Positions 38,965 to 48,562 of a DNA stretch of 64,000 nt are shown here, in pieces (position 1 is the first letter of the stretch; every line of letters begins with the position of its first letter). The position numbers and the translations under genes were made by a program. The stretch lies in assembly GCA_900472625.1 (NCBI GenBank), contig UCIT01000001.1, positions 186,001 to 250,000 of the forward strand, written 5' to 3'. The notes beneath the pieces are model-generated. The model had not been told where the DNA came from, did no database searches, and saw nothing but the letters and a program-made list of their open reading frames with translations. Origin of the DNA: Hyphomicrobiales bacterium (GTDB lineage: Bacteria > Pseudomonadota > Alphaproteobacteria > Rhizobiales > Rhizobiaceae).

Positions 38965-40518
38965 ATGGCTGAGAATGGAAAGATTATCGTCGGTATCGAT
39001 GCCGGCACCTCAGTGATCAAGGCTGTGGCCTTTGAACTGTCCGGACGGCAGATCGCCTCTGCATCCGCGCGCAATCAATACTCCACCGGCGACGACGGAT
39101 CGGCAACCCAATCACTGTCACAGACATGGACCGACTGCATCGCAGCGTTGCGCGGTCTTGGCGAAAAAGTGCCGAATCTGGCGAAGCGGACGGCTGCCAT
39201 CGCAGTCACCGGGCAGGGGGATGGCACTTGGCTGGTCGGTGCGGACAATCGCCCGGTTGGCGATGCCTGGCTATGGCTGGATGCGCGCGCGGCGCCCACC
39301 GTGACGCGGTTGAGTAGCGCCGCTGAGAACCGCGCCCGCTTCGAGGCGACCGGAACCGGACTGAATACCTGCCAACAGGGCGCGCAGATCGCGCATATGG
39401 ACCGCACGCAGCCGGATATTCTCGATCGGGTCGAGACAGCGCTTCATTGCAAGGACTGGCTCTACCTGAATTTGACGGGTATCCGTGCCACCGATCCTTC
39501 GGAGGCGAGCTTCACCTTCGGCAATTTCCGCACGCGGCAGTATGACGACGTCGTCATCGAAGCCCTGGGATTGTCGCGGCGTCGCAACCTGCTGCCGGAG
39601 ATCATCGACGGCACCGACGTCACGCATCCGCTGTCGGCGGACGCGGCGCGCGCCAGCGGGCTGCTCGCCGGAACGCCGGTCAGTCTTGGCTATGTCGATA
39701 TGGTGATGACCGCGCTTGGCGCCGGCGTCCGCACCGCAGGCCAAAATGCCGCCTGCTCTACCGTTGGCTCCACTGGCGTGCACATGCGCGCCAAGGCCGT
39801 GGCCGATGTGCAGCTCAACGACGAGGGGACGGGCTACGTGATCGCTTTGCCGATGCCCGGCATCGTGACCCAGGTGCAAACCAATATGAGCGCCACGATC
39901 AACATCGACTGGCTGCTGCAGATCGCCGGCTCGTTGATGGCCGAAGGCGGAAAAGACGTTTCTCATGCCGACCTGATCGCACGCATCGACAGCTGGTTTG
40001 CCGAAAGCCGGCCGGGGTCGGTGCTTTATCACCCCTACATCTCCGATGCCGGTGAGCGTGGTCCATTCGTCAACGCTTCGGCACGCGCCGGCTTCACCGG
40101 GCTGTCGATGCGGCACGGGTTCCCCGATCTATTGCGGGCCGTGGTCGAAGGGCTGGGGATGGCGACGCGCGATTGCTACGCAGCGATGGGCAACATGCCG
40201 GCAGAGCTCAGGATCACCGGCGGCGCCGCCCGTTCCCGCGCATTGCGTGGCGCCATTTCGGCGGCCGTCAACGCGCCTGTGAGAATTTCGAGACGCGAAG
40301 AGGCGGGCGCCGCGGGCGTCGCGATGATGGCGGCGGTGGCGATCGGCGCTTATCGCAACATGGACGACTGCATCGCCGAATGGGTGACGCCGTTGCTGGC
40401 GGAAGCCGAAGCGCCTGACAGCGAGCAGGCGAAACGCTTCGGGCGGCTGTTCGAGGCCTATGTCATGGTCCGCCAGGCGGTGGCCCCGGCATGGGATCGG
40501 CTCATCGCCTCCCAATGA
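38965..40518 (+). CDS. eryA: Erythritol kinase EryA
   Basis: 517 residues from ATG 38965 (GTGAGG upstream); ATG 38929 is an in-frame alternative without ribosome site. FGGY kinase motifs: IIVGIDAGTSVIKAVAFE (about 7-24), TGQGDGTWLV, and the C-terminal RITGGAARSRALRGAISAAV with EEAGAAGVAMMAA. It phosphorylates erythritol to L-erythritol-4-phosphate, the first step of the Brucella/Rhizobium pathway. It is the first gene of a run whose order (eryA-eryB-eryC-eryD-tpiB-rpiB) matches known rhizobial erythritol loci, which fixes the assignment. Confidence 0.93.
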   Translation: MAENGKIIVGIDAGTSVIKAVAFELSGRQIASASARNQYSTGDDGSATQSLSQTWTDCIAALRGLGEKVPNLAKRTAAIAVTGQGDGTWLVGADNRPVGDAWLWLDARAAPTVTRLSSAAENRARFEATGTGLNTCQQGAQIAHMDRTQPDILDRVETALHCKDWLYLNLTGIRATDPSEASFTFGNFRTRQYDDVVIEALGLSRRRNLLPEIIDGTDVTHPLSADAARASGLLAGTPVSLGYVDMVMTALGAGVRTAGQNAACSTVGSTGVHMRAKAVADVQLNDEGTGYVIALPMPGIVTQVQTNMSATINIDWLLQIAGSLMAEGGKDVSHADLIARIDSWFAESRPGSVLYHPYISDAGERGPFVNASARAGFTGLSMRHGFPDLLRAVVEGLGMATRDCYAAMGNMPAELRITGGAARSRALRGAISAAVNAPVRISRREEAGAAGVAMMAAVAIGAYRNMDDCIAEWVTPLLAEAEAPDSEQAKRFGRLFEAYVMVRQAVAPAWDRLIASQ

Positions 40519-40592
40519 TCGGGGTGCCATGCCACGCGGCTAGCCAGGCCAAATGAATGTGTTGATGCAGGAAGCATCCGAAGGAGCTTGAA

Positions 40593-42107
40593 ATGACTGA
40601 GACCGGAATGTTGGATCTGTTCGTGATCGGCGGCGGGATCAATGGTGCGGGCATCGCGCGTGATGCGGCGGGCCGTGGTCTGAAAGTGGTGCTGTGCGAA
40701 AAGGACGATCTGGCGCAGGGCACCTCCTCGCGCTCGGGCAAGCTTGTGCATGGCGGGCTGCGCTATCTCGAATATTACGAGTTCCGGCTCGTGCGCGAAG
40801 CGCTGATCGAGCGCGAGGTGCTGCTGAATGCCGCCCCGCATATCATCTGGCCGATGCGTTTCGTGCTGCCGCATTCCCCTCAGGATCGTCCAGCTTGGCT
40901 CGTGCGTCTCGGCCTCTTCCTCTACGACCATCTCGGAGGTCGAAAAAAGCTCCCCGGCACCCGCACGCTTGACCTCGCCCGCGACCCGGAGGGAGCGCCG
41001 ATCCTCGATCAATACAAGCGCGGCTTCGAATATTCAGACTGCTGGGTGGATGACGCGCGCCTTGTGGTGCTGAACGCTGTCGATGCCGCCGAGCGCGGCG
41101 CCGAAGTGCTGACCCGCACCGCCGCGACGTCGGCCCGGCGCGAGAACGGTGGCTGGACGATCACCACCAGAAACAGCGTGACCGGCGAGACGCGCAATTT
41201 CCGCGCCCGCTGTATTGCGAATGCGGCCGGCCCCTGGGTTTCGGATGTCATTGGCCGCGTGGCCGGCGCCAACAGCGGCCGCAATGTTCGTCTGGTCAAG
41301 GGCAGCCACATCATCGTGCCGAAGTTCTGGGCGGGCTCGAATGCCTATCTCGTGCAGAATCACGACAAGCGCGTGATCTTCATCAACCCTTACGAGGGCG
41401 ACAAGGCGCTGATCGGTACCACCGACATTTCCTACGAAGGTCGCGCCGAGGACGTGGCGGCCGACGAGAAGGAAATCGACTATCTGCTGGCGGCGGTGAA
41501 CCGCTACTTCAAGGAAAAGCTGCGTCGCCAGGACGTGCTGCACAGCTTCTCCGGCGTGCGGCCGCTGTTCGACGACGGCAAGGGCAATCCTTCCGCGGTG
41601 ACCCGCGATTACGTTTTCGACCTTGAGGAGACCGGCGGCGCGCCGCTTCTCAACGTGTTTGGTGGCAAGATCACCACTTTCCGCGAACTCGCCGAGCGCG
41701 GCATGCACCGACTGCAGCACATCTTCCCTGAGATGTCGGGTGACTGGACGGAAAAGGCAGCCCTGCCGGGCGGCGATATGCCGAATGCCGATTACGAGAC
41801 CTTCTTCAACGGTCTCAAGGAGAGCTATCCCTGGATGTCGCGAACCCTCGCCGGTCACTATGGGCGCCTCTACGGTACCTTGACCCGAAAGATCGTTGGC
41901 GCTGCGACAAGTGTCGAGGGGCTAGGCCGTCACTTCGGCGGCAACCTCTACGAGGCCGAGGTCCGCTATCTCGTTGCTTCGGAGTGGGCGCAGACGCCGG
42001 AGGACGTGCTGAAGCGCCGGACCAAGCACTACCTGCATCTGGCCGACGCCGAACAGGCCGCCTTCACAGACTGGTTCGCTGGCGCGAACCTCGTCGCTGC
42101 CGCCTGA
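40593..42107 (+). CDS. eryB: Erythritol-phosphate dehydrogenase EryB
   Basis: 504 residues, GlpD family. FAD loop FVIGGGINGAGIARDAAGRG (about 8-27), GTSSRSGKLVHGGLRYLEYYE, and the DAO C-terminal helical domain. The ribosome site is GAAGGAGC. It oxidises L-erythritol-4-phosphate to L-3-tetrulose-4-phosphate and passes electrons to the respiratory chain. Contiguous with eryA and ten bases before eryC. Confidence 0.93.
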   Translation: MTETGMLDLFVIGGGINGAGIARDAAGRGLKVVLCEKDDLAQGTSSRSGKLVHGGLRYLEYYEFRLVREALIEREVLLNAAPHIIWPMRFVLPHSPQDRPAWLVRLGLFLYDHLGGRKKLPGTRTLDLARDPEGAPILDQYKRGFEYSDCWVDDARLVVLNAVDAAERGAEVLTRTAATSARRENGGWTITTRNSVTGETRNFRARCIANAAGPWVSDVIGRVAGANSGRNVRLVKGSHIIVPKFWAGSNAYLVQNHDKRVIFINPYEGDKALIGTTDISYEGRAEDVAADEKEIDYLLAAVNRYFKEKLRRQDVLHSFSGVRPLFDDGKGNPSAVTRDYVFDLEETGGAPLLNVFGGKITTFRELAERGMHRLQHIFPEMSGDWTEKAALPGGDMPNADYETFFNGLKESYPWMSRTLAGHYGRLYGTLTRKIVGAATSVEGLGRHFGGNLYEAEVRYLVASEWAQTPEDVLKRRTKHYLHLADAEQAAFTDWFAGANLVAAA

Positions 42108-42117
42108 GGATATCGCC

Positions 42118-43050
42118 ATGGCCTTGACGCTCTCGCTGAACACCAACCCGCTGGTCAACCGCTTCGCCGATCCCGACGATCTGATCGAGACCGTTGCGCG
42201 CGACCTGCGCATTCGCGACCTGCAATTGACGCACGAATTCATCAATCCGAGCTGGCAGGCCCCGGTGATCCGCAGGCTCACCCGCACCATGTCCGCGGCC
42301 CTGCAGCGCACAGGCGTGCGGGTGACATCAGGCATGACGGGACCCTACGGCCGCCTCAATCACTTCGGCCATCCGGATGCTGATGTGCGCCGCTATTATG
42401 TCGACTGGTTCAAGACCTTCGCGGACATCACCGCGGATCTCGGCGGAACCTCCGTCGGTACGCAGTTTGCGATCTTTACCTACAAGGATTTCGACAATCC
42501 CGCTCGGCGCGAAGAGCTGATCAACATCGCGATCGACTGCTGGTCGGAGGTTGCGGAGCACGCGAAAACGGCCGGTCTCTCCTACGTCTTCTGGGAGCCG
42601 ATGAGCATCGGCCGCGAGTTCGGCGAGACTATCGCCGAATGCATCAAGCTGCAGGACCGGCTGACCGCGGCCGACATGGCGATCCCGATGTGGATGATGG
42701 CCGACATCGACCATGGCGACGTGACATCGAGCAATCCTGACGATTTCGAGCCTTACGCCTGGGCACGCGCCGTACCGAAGGTCTCGCCAATCATCCACAT
42801 CAAGCAGAGCCTGATGGACAAGGGCGGCCACCGCCCGTTCACGGCCGAGTTCAACGCCCGCGGACGCATTCAGCCGCCGGCATTGCTCGAAGCGTTCGCG
42901 CAGGGTGGGGCGAAGGACAACGAAATCTGCCTCGAACTTTCTTTCAAGGAGCGTGAGCCGAACGATCGTCAGGTCATTTCGCAGATCGCAGAGAGTGTCG
43001 CGTTCTGGGCACCTTATATCGACACGGGTATCGACAGTCTGCATATCTGA
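42118..43050 (+). CDS. eryC: Tetrulose-4-phosphate racemase EryC
   Basis: 310 residues with the TIM-barrel pattern of the xylose isomerase superfamily; acidic/His metal-site candidates lie in YVFWEPMSIGREFGET, MMADIDHGD and ICLELSFKERE. EryC was long called a dehydrogenase, but Brucella work showed that it interconverts L- and D-3-tetrulose-4-phosphate. It is ten bases after eryB, with TGAGGA ribosome site. Confidence 0.93.
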   Translation: MALTLSLNTNPLVNRFADPDDLIETVARDLRIRDLQLTHEFINPSWQAPVIRRLTRTMSAALQRTGVRVTSGMTGPYGRLNHFGHPDADVRRYYVDWFKTFADITADLGGTSVGTQFAIFTYKDFDNPARREELINIAIDCWSEVAEHAKTAGLSYVFWEPMSIGREFGETIAECIKLQDRLTAADMAIPMWMMADIDHGDVTSSNPDDFEPYAWARAVPKVSPIIHIKQSLMDKGGHRPFTAEFNARGRIQPPALLEAFAQGGAKDNEICLELSFKEREPNDRQVISQIAESVAFWAPYIDTGIDSLHI

Positions 43051-43110
43051 GCACGGGCGAATCAGAACGAAGACGGGATCAAGACGTGACAAAGCCGAGA
43101 GAGATCGCCG

Positions 43111-44046
43111 ATGACTGATCCGGAACAGTCGCTAGCCGTCCGCGCCGCCTGGCTGCATTATGCTGGCGGCCTGACGCAGTCAGAAGTGGCCAAGCGTCTC
43201 GGATTGCCGTCGGTCAAGACCCATCGACTGATTGCCCGCGCTGTCGCCGATGGCGTGGTCAAGATTACCATCGAAGGCGACATTATCGAGTGCGTGGCGC
43301 TGGAGAACCAGTTGTCCGAGCGCTTCGGCCTGCAATATTGCGAGGTCACCCCTTATGTCGGCGAGGAGGAATCGCTGTTTCGCACGCTTGGACTTGCCGG
43401 CTCGAACTTCCTGAAACGCGAGATCGAACGCGGCGTCAACACGGTCATTGGCCTCGGCCACGGCCGCACACTGTCGACCGCCGTGCAGCTGTTGCCGCGT
43501 GTGACCGCGCGCGACCTGCGTTTCGTCTCGCTGCTTGGTGGGCTGACGCGTAATTATGCAGCTAACCCCTACGATGTGATGCACCGGATTGCCGAGAAAA
43601 CCGGGATGCCTGCCTATGTCATGCCCGTTCCCTTCTTCGCCAATACCGTCGAAGACCGTGAAGTGCTGCTCGCGCAACGTGGCGTGCGTGAAGTGATGGA
43701 GCTTGCCAACACCGCCAGCCTCAAGCTTGTCGGTCTCGGAACGGTCGATATGCAGGCGCAGCTCGTGCAATCGGGCATGATCGAGGCGCGCGAAATCAAG
43801 GATGTGGCCGCCGCGGGCGGCGTTGGCGAGATTCTTGGATATTTCTTCGATGCAGACGGTCGCATTCTCGACACGGCGCTGAGCGAGCGCACGCTTTCTG
43901 CTGCCTTGCCGCAACCGAGGACGGAACGGCTGGTGGCACTTGCCGGCGGCAGCGGCAAGGTCGGGGCGATCCGCGCCGTGCTCCGCAGCGGCAGCCTGCA
44001 CGGCCTCATCACCGACGAGCGAACGGCGCAGGCGCTGCTGCAATAG
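43111..44046 (+). CDS. eryD: Erythritol operon repressor EryD (SorC/DeoR-like)
   Basis: 311 residues. N-terminal helix-turn-helix (LTQSEVAKRLGLPSVKTHRL, about 21-40) and a sugar-phosphate-sensing SorC-type domain (about 60-310) with VIGLGHGRTLSTAV and the LGTVDMQAQL stretch. In Brucella EryD represses the ery operon and erythritol relieves this. The GAGAGAG site precedes its ATG. It lies inside the operon it is thought to control, giving autoregulation. Confidence 0.92.
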   Translation: MTDPEQSLAVRAAWLHYAGGLTQSEVAKRLGLPSVKTHRLIARAVADGVVKITIEGDIIECVALENQLSERFGLQYCEVTPYVGEEESLFRTLGLAGSNFLKREIERGVNTVIGLGHGRTLSTAVQLLPRVTARDLRFVSLLGGLTRNYAANPYDVMHRIAEKTGMPAYVMPVPFFANTVEDREVLLAQRGVREVMELANTASLKLVGLGTVDMQAQLVQSGMIEAREIKDVAAAGGVGEILGYFFDADGRILDTALSERTLSAALPQPRTERLVALAGGSGKVGAIRAVLRSGSLHGLITDERTAQALLQ

Positions 44047-44084
44047 AACGCTTGGACTGACAACGAGATGGAACAGGATTGTAT

Positions 44085-44882
44085 ATGACGAACGCACCAC
44101 GCTTCTGGATCGGCACCAGCTGGAAGATGAACAAGACTCTTGCCGAGGCACTGAGCTTTGCAAACGGCCTCAAGCAGGCCGATCCCGCCCGCGACCCGCG
44201 CATCCAGCGTTTCGTCATTCCGCCGTTCACGGCCGTGCGCGAAGTCAAGGCTGCGCTGGCGGATACGTCGGTCAAGGTCGGCGCACAGAACATGCACTGG
44301 GCCGATGACGGCGCCTGGACCGGCGAGGTCTCTCCGGTGATGCTGAAGGACTGCAATCTGGATATTGTCGAGCTCGGCCACTCCGAGCGGCGCGAATATT
44401 TCGGCGAGACCGACGAGACGGTTGGCCTCAAGACCGAAGCCGCAGTGCGCCACGGCTTGGTCCCCTTGATCTGTATCGGCGAAACGCTGGCGGACCGCGA
44501 AAGCGGCCGCGCGGCGGATGTTCTGGCAACGGAAGTTTGCGGGGCTCTGTCGAAGTTGTCGGGCGCGCAGAAAGATGCCGAAATCCTGCTCGCCTACGAG
44601 CCGGTCTGGGCAATCGGCGTCAACGGCATTCCTGCGACCGCCGAATATGCGGATGCCCGTCAGGCCGAGATCATTGCGGTCGCCGAAGAGGTTCTCGGCC
44701 GTCGCATTCCCTGCCTCTACGGCGGATCGGTCAATCCCGGCAATTGCGAAGAACTGATCGCAAGCCCACATATCGATGGACTTTTCATAGGGCGTTCCGC
44801 CTGGGATGTCGAAGGCTACCTCGGCATTCTCGACAAATGCGCCGCAAAACTCGACACCAAAATCGAAGGAGAAACAGCATGA
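44085..44882 (+). CDS. tpiB: Triosephosphate-isomerase homologue TpiB/EryH (D-3-tetrulose-4-phosphate isomerase)
   Basis: 265 residues from ATG 44085. TIM catalytic residues are kept: Lys in GTSWKMNKT, His in [17 protein letters not shown], Glu in [10 protein letters not shown]. The N-terminal GTSWKMN replaces the GNWKMN of housekeeping enzymes, as in EryH proteins. In Brucella the homologue (TpiA2, renamed EryH) converts D-3-tetrulose-4-phosphate to D-erythrulose-4-phosphate. It overlaps rpiB by four bases. Confidence 0.9.
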   Translation: MTNAPRFWIGTSWKMNKTLAEALSFANGLKQADPARDPRIQRFVIPPFTAVREVKAALADTSVKVGAQNMHWADDGAWTGEVSPVMLKDCNLDIVELGHSERREYFGETDETVGLKTEAAVRHGLVPLICIGETLADRESGRAADVLATEVCGALSKLSGAQKDAEILLAYEPVWAIGVNGIPATAEYADARQAEIIAVAEEVLGRRIPCLYGGSVNPGNCEELIASPHIDGLFIGRSAWDVEGYLGILDKCAAKLDTKIEGETA

Positions 44883-45334
44883 AACTCGCAATTGCAGGAG
44901 ACAGTGCAGGCGAAGGCCTGGCCAAGATTCTCGCCGACCATTTGAGGGATCGTTTCGACGTCTCCGAAGTGTCGCGCACCAGCGAAGGCCCGGATGCGTT
45001 CTACGCCAACCTCTCGGATCGCGTCGCATCGGGCGTCATCGACGGCACGTATGACAAGGCGATCCTTGTCTGCGGCACCGGCATCGGCGTCTGCATTTCG
45101 GCCAACAAGGTGCCAGGTATTCGCGCCGCGCTGACGCACGACACCTATTCCGCCGAACGTGCCGCCCTGTCGAACAACGCTCAGATCATCACCATGGGTG
45201 CCCGCGTGATCGGCAGCGAACTGGCGAAGGCCATCGCCGACGCGTTTCTGGCACAGACCTTCGACGAAAAGGGCCGCTCGGCTGGAAATGTCGATGCGAT
45301 GAAGGCGTTGGACGCCAAGTACAGCCAGCGTTGA
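44879..45334 (+). CDS. rpiB: RpiB/EryI, D-erythrose-4-phosphate isomerase
   Basis: 151 residues, LacAB/RpiB family, starting [16 protein letters not shown]. The active-site loop [21 protein letters not shown] carries the catalytic Cys and the GTGIG phosphate motif; His in [12 protein letters not shown] is the ring-opening base. In Brucella the homologue (EryI) makes D-erythrose-4-phosphate, which enters the pentose phosphate pathway. ATGA overlap with tpiB indicates translational coupling. It is the last gene of the operon. Confidence 0.92.
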   Translation: MKLAIAGDSAGEGLAKILADHLRDRFDVSEVSRTSEGPDAFYANLSDRVASGVIDGTYDKAILVCGTGIGVCISANKVPGIRAALTHDTYSAERAALSNNAQIITMGARVIGSELAKAIADAFLAQTFDEKGRSAGNVDAMKALDAKYSQR

Positions 45335-45349
45335 TCTCTCGAACATGCA

Positions 45350-45376
45350 AACGGCCGGTTCTCACCGGCCGTTTTG
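45350..45376 (+). terminator. Rho-independent terminator of the ery operon
   Basis: AACGGCCGG-TTCTCA-CCGGCCGTT followed by TTGC: a 9-bp GC-rich stem, the arms reading into a short T-run, 16 bases after the rpiB stop. Confidence 0.8.
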
Positions 45377-45433
45377 CTATGTCGACTGTAATGCTCTGCA
45401 AACAGGCTTTATCAGCGGCAGGTCGTCACTGAG

Positions 45434-45643
45434 TTACCAGTTATTCTTGGCCAACTCCCATTCACCTTCGGCATCCTGTTCCACGCGCTTGTTTCCGCGA
45501 TAGAATACCGGCTTTCCCGTCTTCTTGTCGATGGCGAAGCGGCTCGGCGAATATTTCGCCTTTTCGCGCCCGTCGAGCGCCAACGCCAGCGCTTCCTTGA
45601 ATTGTCCATTTTTGCAAAGCGCGAGAAATGCTTGTTCGTTCAT
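45434..45643 (-). CDS. Hypothetical 69-residue protein
   Basis: Begins MNEQAFLALCKNGQFKEAL after the site AGGGACG, about eight bases upstream. A helical N-terminus is followed by a basic, strand-rich C-terminal half (GKPVFYRGNKRVEQDAEGEW). No membrane segment or signal. I do not recognise the family. It is convergent with the ery operon. Confidence 0.65.
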   Translation of the reverse strand: MNEQAFLALCKNGQFKEALALALDGREKAKYSPSRFAIDKKTGKPVFYRGNKRVEQDAEGEWELAKNNW

Positions 45644-45787
45644 GGAGCGTCCCTGATTTTGTCGGAACGACTGTTTACACGCTTCGCACTGAAGAGCGTA
45701 GCGTTTTTCGTTCCACAGGCTTTTCGATCGGCAGCAAGCGTTCGGCGCCACCACACCCTGGAAGCGGCGCCATGACCTCTCGGATGA

Positions 45788-46888
45788 TTAACCGGCCATG
45801 ACGCCGGCCACGCCGCGTTTCCAATAGCCGGCCGCCAGCGTTTTGTCGCGACCGTACGCCATCGTGTTGCGCCAATACTCCCGAACCTCTTTGGTCGCCT
45901 CGTTCTCCGAGGCAAACCAGCCGAAACTCGTCACATCTTCCGGCCACTCGACGGCGCGAATTGACCGGACCAATTCGGGGTGTTCGCCGCCTGGAACGCC
46001 GTTCCGGTGAATCCAGCGCAACTCGATCCCCTCGGGATGGGCGATCTCCTGCTCGTCGTCGGCCGCTGCCACTTCGACAAAAGCGACACCGCGCGCCTGC
46101 GGCGGCAGGCGTTCGAGGATGCGACTCAATGCCGGTAGCCCGGTCTCGTCGCAGCCCATGATGTACCAATCGGCCGGCCGAACGGGGCGACCGAGCGGCC
46201 CCATGATGCCGACCACGTCGCCCTTAACCGCATGCATCGCCCATGCGCAACCAACGCCTTCGTCGCTGCCCTCTGTGTCGCCGTGCACGACGAAATCCAC
46301 GTCGATATGGCCGGCGGTCACATCAAGGTCGCGGATCGTATAGACCCGGCTGACCGGCCTGCGCTCCTCAGAAGGCCAGAAAGCCAGGCCGTTCGATCCT
46401 GCGATCGGCCAGACGGGCTCGGGAACGGCAGCCGTCGGAAACAGCATGCGGATGTGCATGCTGTTCGGGTTATCGAAACGCTCGAGATTGTCGCCCTCCA
46501 AACGCACGCGGCGCATGCCGGGCGTCACCTGCCAGGCGCTGTGAAGACGCATGAGGCGGAAGGACGAGAGAATGGTGTCGTCGGCAAGGTCGCCGGTCCA
46601 GACCATCTGCGGTTTTTCACTTTTGGCATAAAGCTCGATCGCGACGCCGAGCAACTCCTTCACGCGTCGCAAACCCTCGACATTCGGCGCTGACGCCTCC
46701 ATGACAAGCAACCCGGGCTGCATAAGAAAGCGCGCGGAACCGTATGGAAATTCGAACGAGACCATATTGACGCCTTCGGTGACTGTCGCGTCGAAACTTG
46801 CCAGTCGATCGACTATCTGGTGCAGGTACTCCGGCAATCTCAGCAGAGCGATTTCAGTCCGGCAGGCAAGGCTTGTCATTTCTGTCAT
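45788..46888 (-). CDS. Siderophore-interacting protein (FAD ferric reductase) with DUF2218-like N-terminus
   Basis: 366 residues from ATG 46888; an ATG at 46879 is a possible later start. Residues 1-95 fit a DUF2218-type domain (FEFPYGSARFLMQPGLLVMEA). Residues about 115-230 form a FAD-binding_9 beta-barrel (VTPGMRRVRLEGDNLERF, RRPVSRVYTIRDLD), and the C-terminus is the NAD(P)H-binding SIP domain (DWYIMGCDETGLPALSRIL, FGWFASENEATKEVREYW). Such ViuB-like enzymes reduce ferric siderophores in the cytoplasm to release iron. A TGA-N9-TCA iron box lies 90 bp upstream, fitting regulation with the TonB receptor. Confidence 0.9.
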   Translation of the reverse strand: MTEMTSLACRTEIALLRLPEYLHQIVDRLASFDATVTEGVNMVSFEFPYGSARFLMQPGLLVMEASAPNVEGLRRVKELLGVAIELYAKSEKPQMVWTGDLADDTILSSFRLMRLHSAWQVTPGMRRVRLEGDNLERFDNPNSMHIRMLFPTAAVPEPVWPIAGSNGLAFWPSEERRPVSRVYTIRDLDVTAGHIDVDFVVHGDTEGSDEGVGCAWAMHAVKGDVVGIMGPLGRPVRPADWYIMGCDETGLPALSRILERLPPQARGVAFVEVAAADDEQEIAHPEGIELRWIHRNGVPGGEHPELVRSIRAVEWPEDVTSFGWFASENEATKEVREYWRNTMAYGRDKTLAAGYWKRGVAGVMAG

Positions 46889-46977
46889 CCGTATATCAGG
46901 TCGTTCGAGATACTGGTCGCATGCCCATCCGCCGGTGACATCGGCGTGGGCGGAATTTTCCAACCGGTATCAAAATA

Positions 46978-46992
46978 TGACTGTCTGTGTCA
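46978..46992. promoter_or_regulatory. IRO/RirA-type iron box before the SIP gene
   Basis: TGA-CTGTCTGTG-TCA fits the rhizobial IRO consensus TGA-N9-TCA, flanked by AT-rich sequence (AAATA upstream, TCTTTTATTTTG downstream). It lies 90 bp upstream of the siderophore-reductase start on the minus strand. Confidence 0.5.
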
Positions 46993-47133
46993 TCTTTTAT
47001 TTTGGACAAAACGAAAGCGGTGCAGGCTGGCGAGGTTGTTCAAGCAACAACACGAGCGGTCGCGAGTTCATCTGAGGTTCAGGCGGCTTTCTTAGGATCT
47101 GTAGGTGATGGAAGAAAACAAGGGAGAGATCGC

Positions 47134-47340
47134 ATGCCCTTCGCAATTGAACCGCAGTATACGTTGCAGCAGGATGAGAACGACAGTTGGTCAGTTGTCG
47201 ATCTGGTGACCGGCGGAACGGTGCGAGCGGAGAACGGTGAGTTGTTGCAGCATCTCGACCCTGAAACAGCATTGACGATTTACAGCACGCTGAGTGACGA
47301 TGCGACCGCTGGTCGTGGCGCCATCAGCGACATTCGTTAA
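47134..47340 (+). CDS. Hypothetical 68-residue protein
   Basis: Begins MPFAIEPQYTLQQDENDSW; ribosome site AAGGGAGAG. An acidic, beta-rich small protein with no signal peptide. I do not recognise it. It is divergent from the siderophore reductase gene and followed by the intergenic region before minC. Confidence 0.65.
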   Translation: MPFAIEPQYTLQQDENDSWSVVDLVTGGTVRAENGELLQHLDPETALTIYSTLSDDATAGRGAISDIR

Positions 47341-47807
47341 CGCCAAGGCGGTTGGAAGTCGGTGGTTTGTGGCGCCCGAAGATGGCTCGCCACGGGCCTT
47401 AGGCTGTTGTGGCTTTATGAGTGATTTGATGTTCTGTCCACGACTCCTGAAAAGAAGACATACGTGGCGCCTCATCGGTAAGTTTTGATATTATTCAAGG
47501 CCAATTACTTTTAACTATTACCATAAATGTCTGATTTATAATAATTATCTATGTTATTGATGCGGCTCGGTCCTCCCGCCAACGCTAATATCGCTTAAAG
47601 GCGTGCAGTCACGCTGAGTCGTTTTGCGCCCCGATCCGCTCGATCGATGTGAGTCGTCGAGAGGCAAGCGTTTTCTTTGGTTTTTTCATTCGCGCTGCTA
47701 CCCCCACATGGCGGAAAAGGAGCCCAGAACGACGCTCCGAAAGGTCTGCATTAACCTTTTGTTAACCATCCGGGCCGTACAAAAGCGTCAACGATTTCTT
47801 AACATAG
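47341..47807. other. 467-bp intergenic region upstream of minC
   Basis: AT-rich around 47480-47560 (TTGATATTATTC ... ATAATAATTATC), consistent with promoter DNA. It includes a CtrA-type box at 47751-47765. Short open frames here lack ribosome sites. No RNA gene was recognised. Confidence 0.6.
47751..47765. promoter_or_regulatory. CtrA-type box before minCDE
   Basis: TTAA-CCTTTTG-TTAA fits the alphaproteobacterial CtrA consensus TTAA-N7-TTAA, extended by CC. It lies 42 bp upstream of minC. CtrA control of minCD has been described in Sinorhizobium; a direct role here is inference. Confidence 0.6.
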
Positions 47808-48530
47808 ATGACTCAATTGCTAACAGATGCACCCTCCATCCGTATCAAGGGCCGCTCCTTTCTGGCGGTGATGCTGTCGCCTGATCTGCCCCTCGACGAT
47901 TGGCTGGTGCGGCTCGACGATCTGGCCGCTCGCTCTGCCGGTTTCTTCCTCGGGCGCCCGGTGGTGCTCGACATTACCGACCTGGCGATCGATCGGACGC
48001 AGTTGAAGGAGCTGATTGCCGAACTCGGTCAACGCAACGTGAGCATCATGGGCATTGAGGGTGGGCGCCCCTCCATTCTTGGTCCCGGCATGCCGCCGGC
48101 GCTCAAGGGTGGCCGGCCGGTATCGGATTTCGAAATGCCGTCGCATGAGGCGCCAGTCGAAGTGGCACGCAAGCCTGACGCAATCGAGACGCGTCAAAGT
48201 CTGCAATCACTGATCATTCGGGAGCCGGTACGCTCCGGTCAGTCGGTGATCTTTCCCGAGGGCGACGTGACGGTCATCGGTTCCGTTGCTTCAGGCTCCG
48301 AGGTCATCGCCGGTGGATCGATCCACATCTACGGCACCCTGCGTGGTCGCGCCATGGCCGGTTCTCTGGGGAACACCTCGGCGCGAATCTTTTGCCGGAA
48401 GCTCGAGGCCGAACTGGTCGCGATCGACGGTATCTACAAAATGGCGGAAGACATGGAACCCAGCCTTCGCGGACAAGCTGTCCAGCTCTGGCTCGACGAC
48501 GATGCGATCAAGGCCGAGAAACTTAATTGA
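47808..48530 (+). CDS. minC: Septum-site determining protein MinC
   Basis: 240 residues. The N-terminal MinC_N domain (about 10-115; IRIKGRSFLAVMLSPDLPLDDW) and the C-terminal beta-helix domain (about 135-235; GQSVIFPEGDVTVIGSVASG, GGSIHIYGTLRGRAMAG) are both present. It inhibits FtsZ assembly away from mid-cell. First gene of minCDE, 32 bases before minD. ATG 47808 has no clear ribosome site. Confidence 0.95.
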   Translation: MTQLLTDAPSIRIKGRSFLAVMLSPDLPLDDWLVRLDDLAARSAGFFLGRPVVLDITDLAIDRTQLKELIAELGQRNVSIMGIEGGRPSILGPGMPPALKGGRPVSDFEMPSHEAPVEVARKPDAIETRQSLQSLIIREPVRSGQSVIFPEGDVTVIGSVASGSEVIAGGSIHIYGTLRGRAMAGSLGNTSARIFCRKLEAELVAIDGIYKMAEDMEPSLRGQAVQLWLDDDAIKAEKLN

Positions 48531-48562
48531 GCCGAAGCTGGCTAGGACATTAGGAGAGAAAG

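Noticed and set aside
43614-45029. Minus-strand frame of about 470 codons opposite eryD, tpiB and rpiB
   Set aside because: Antisense to three genes with intact active-site motifs in operon order.
47418-47488. 23-codon open frame beginning MSDLMFCPRLL
   Set aside because: No ribosome site and no further support; chance frame in the minC leader region.
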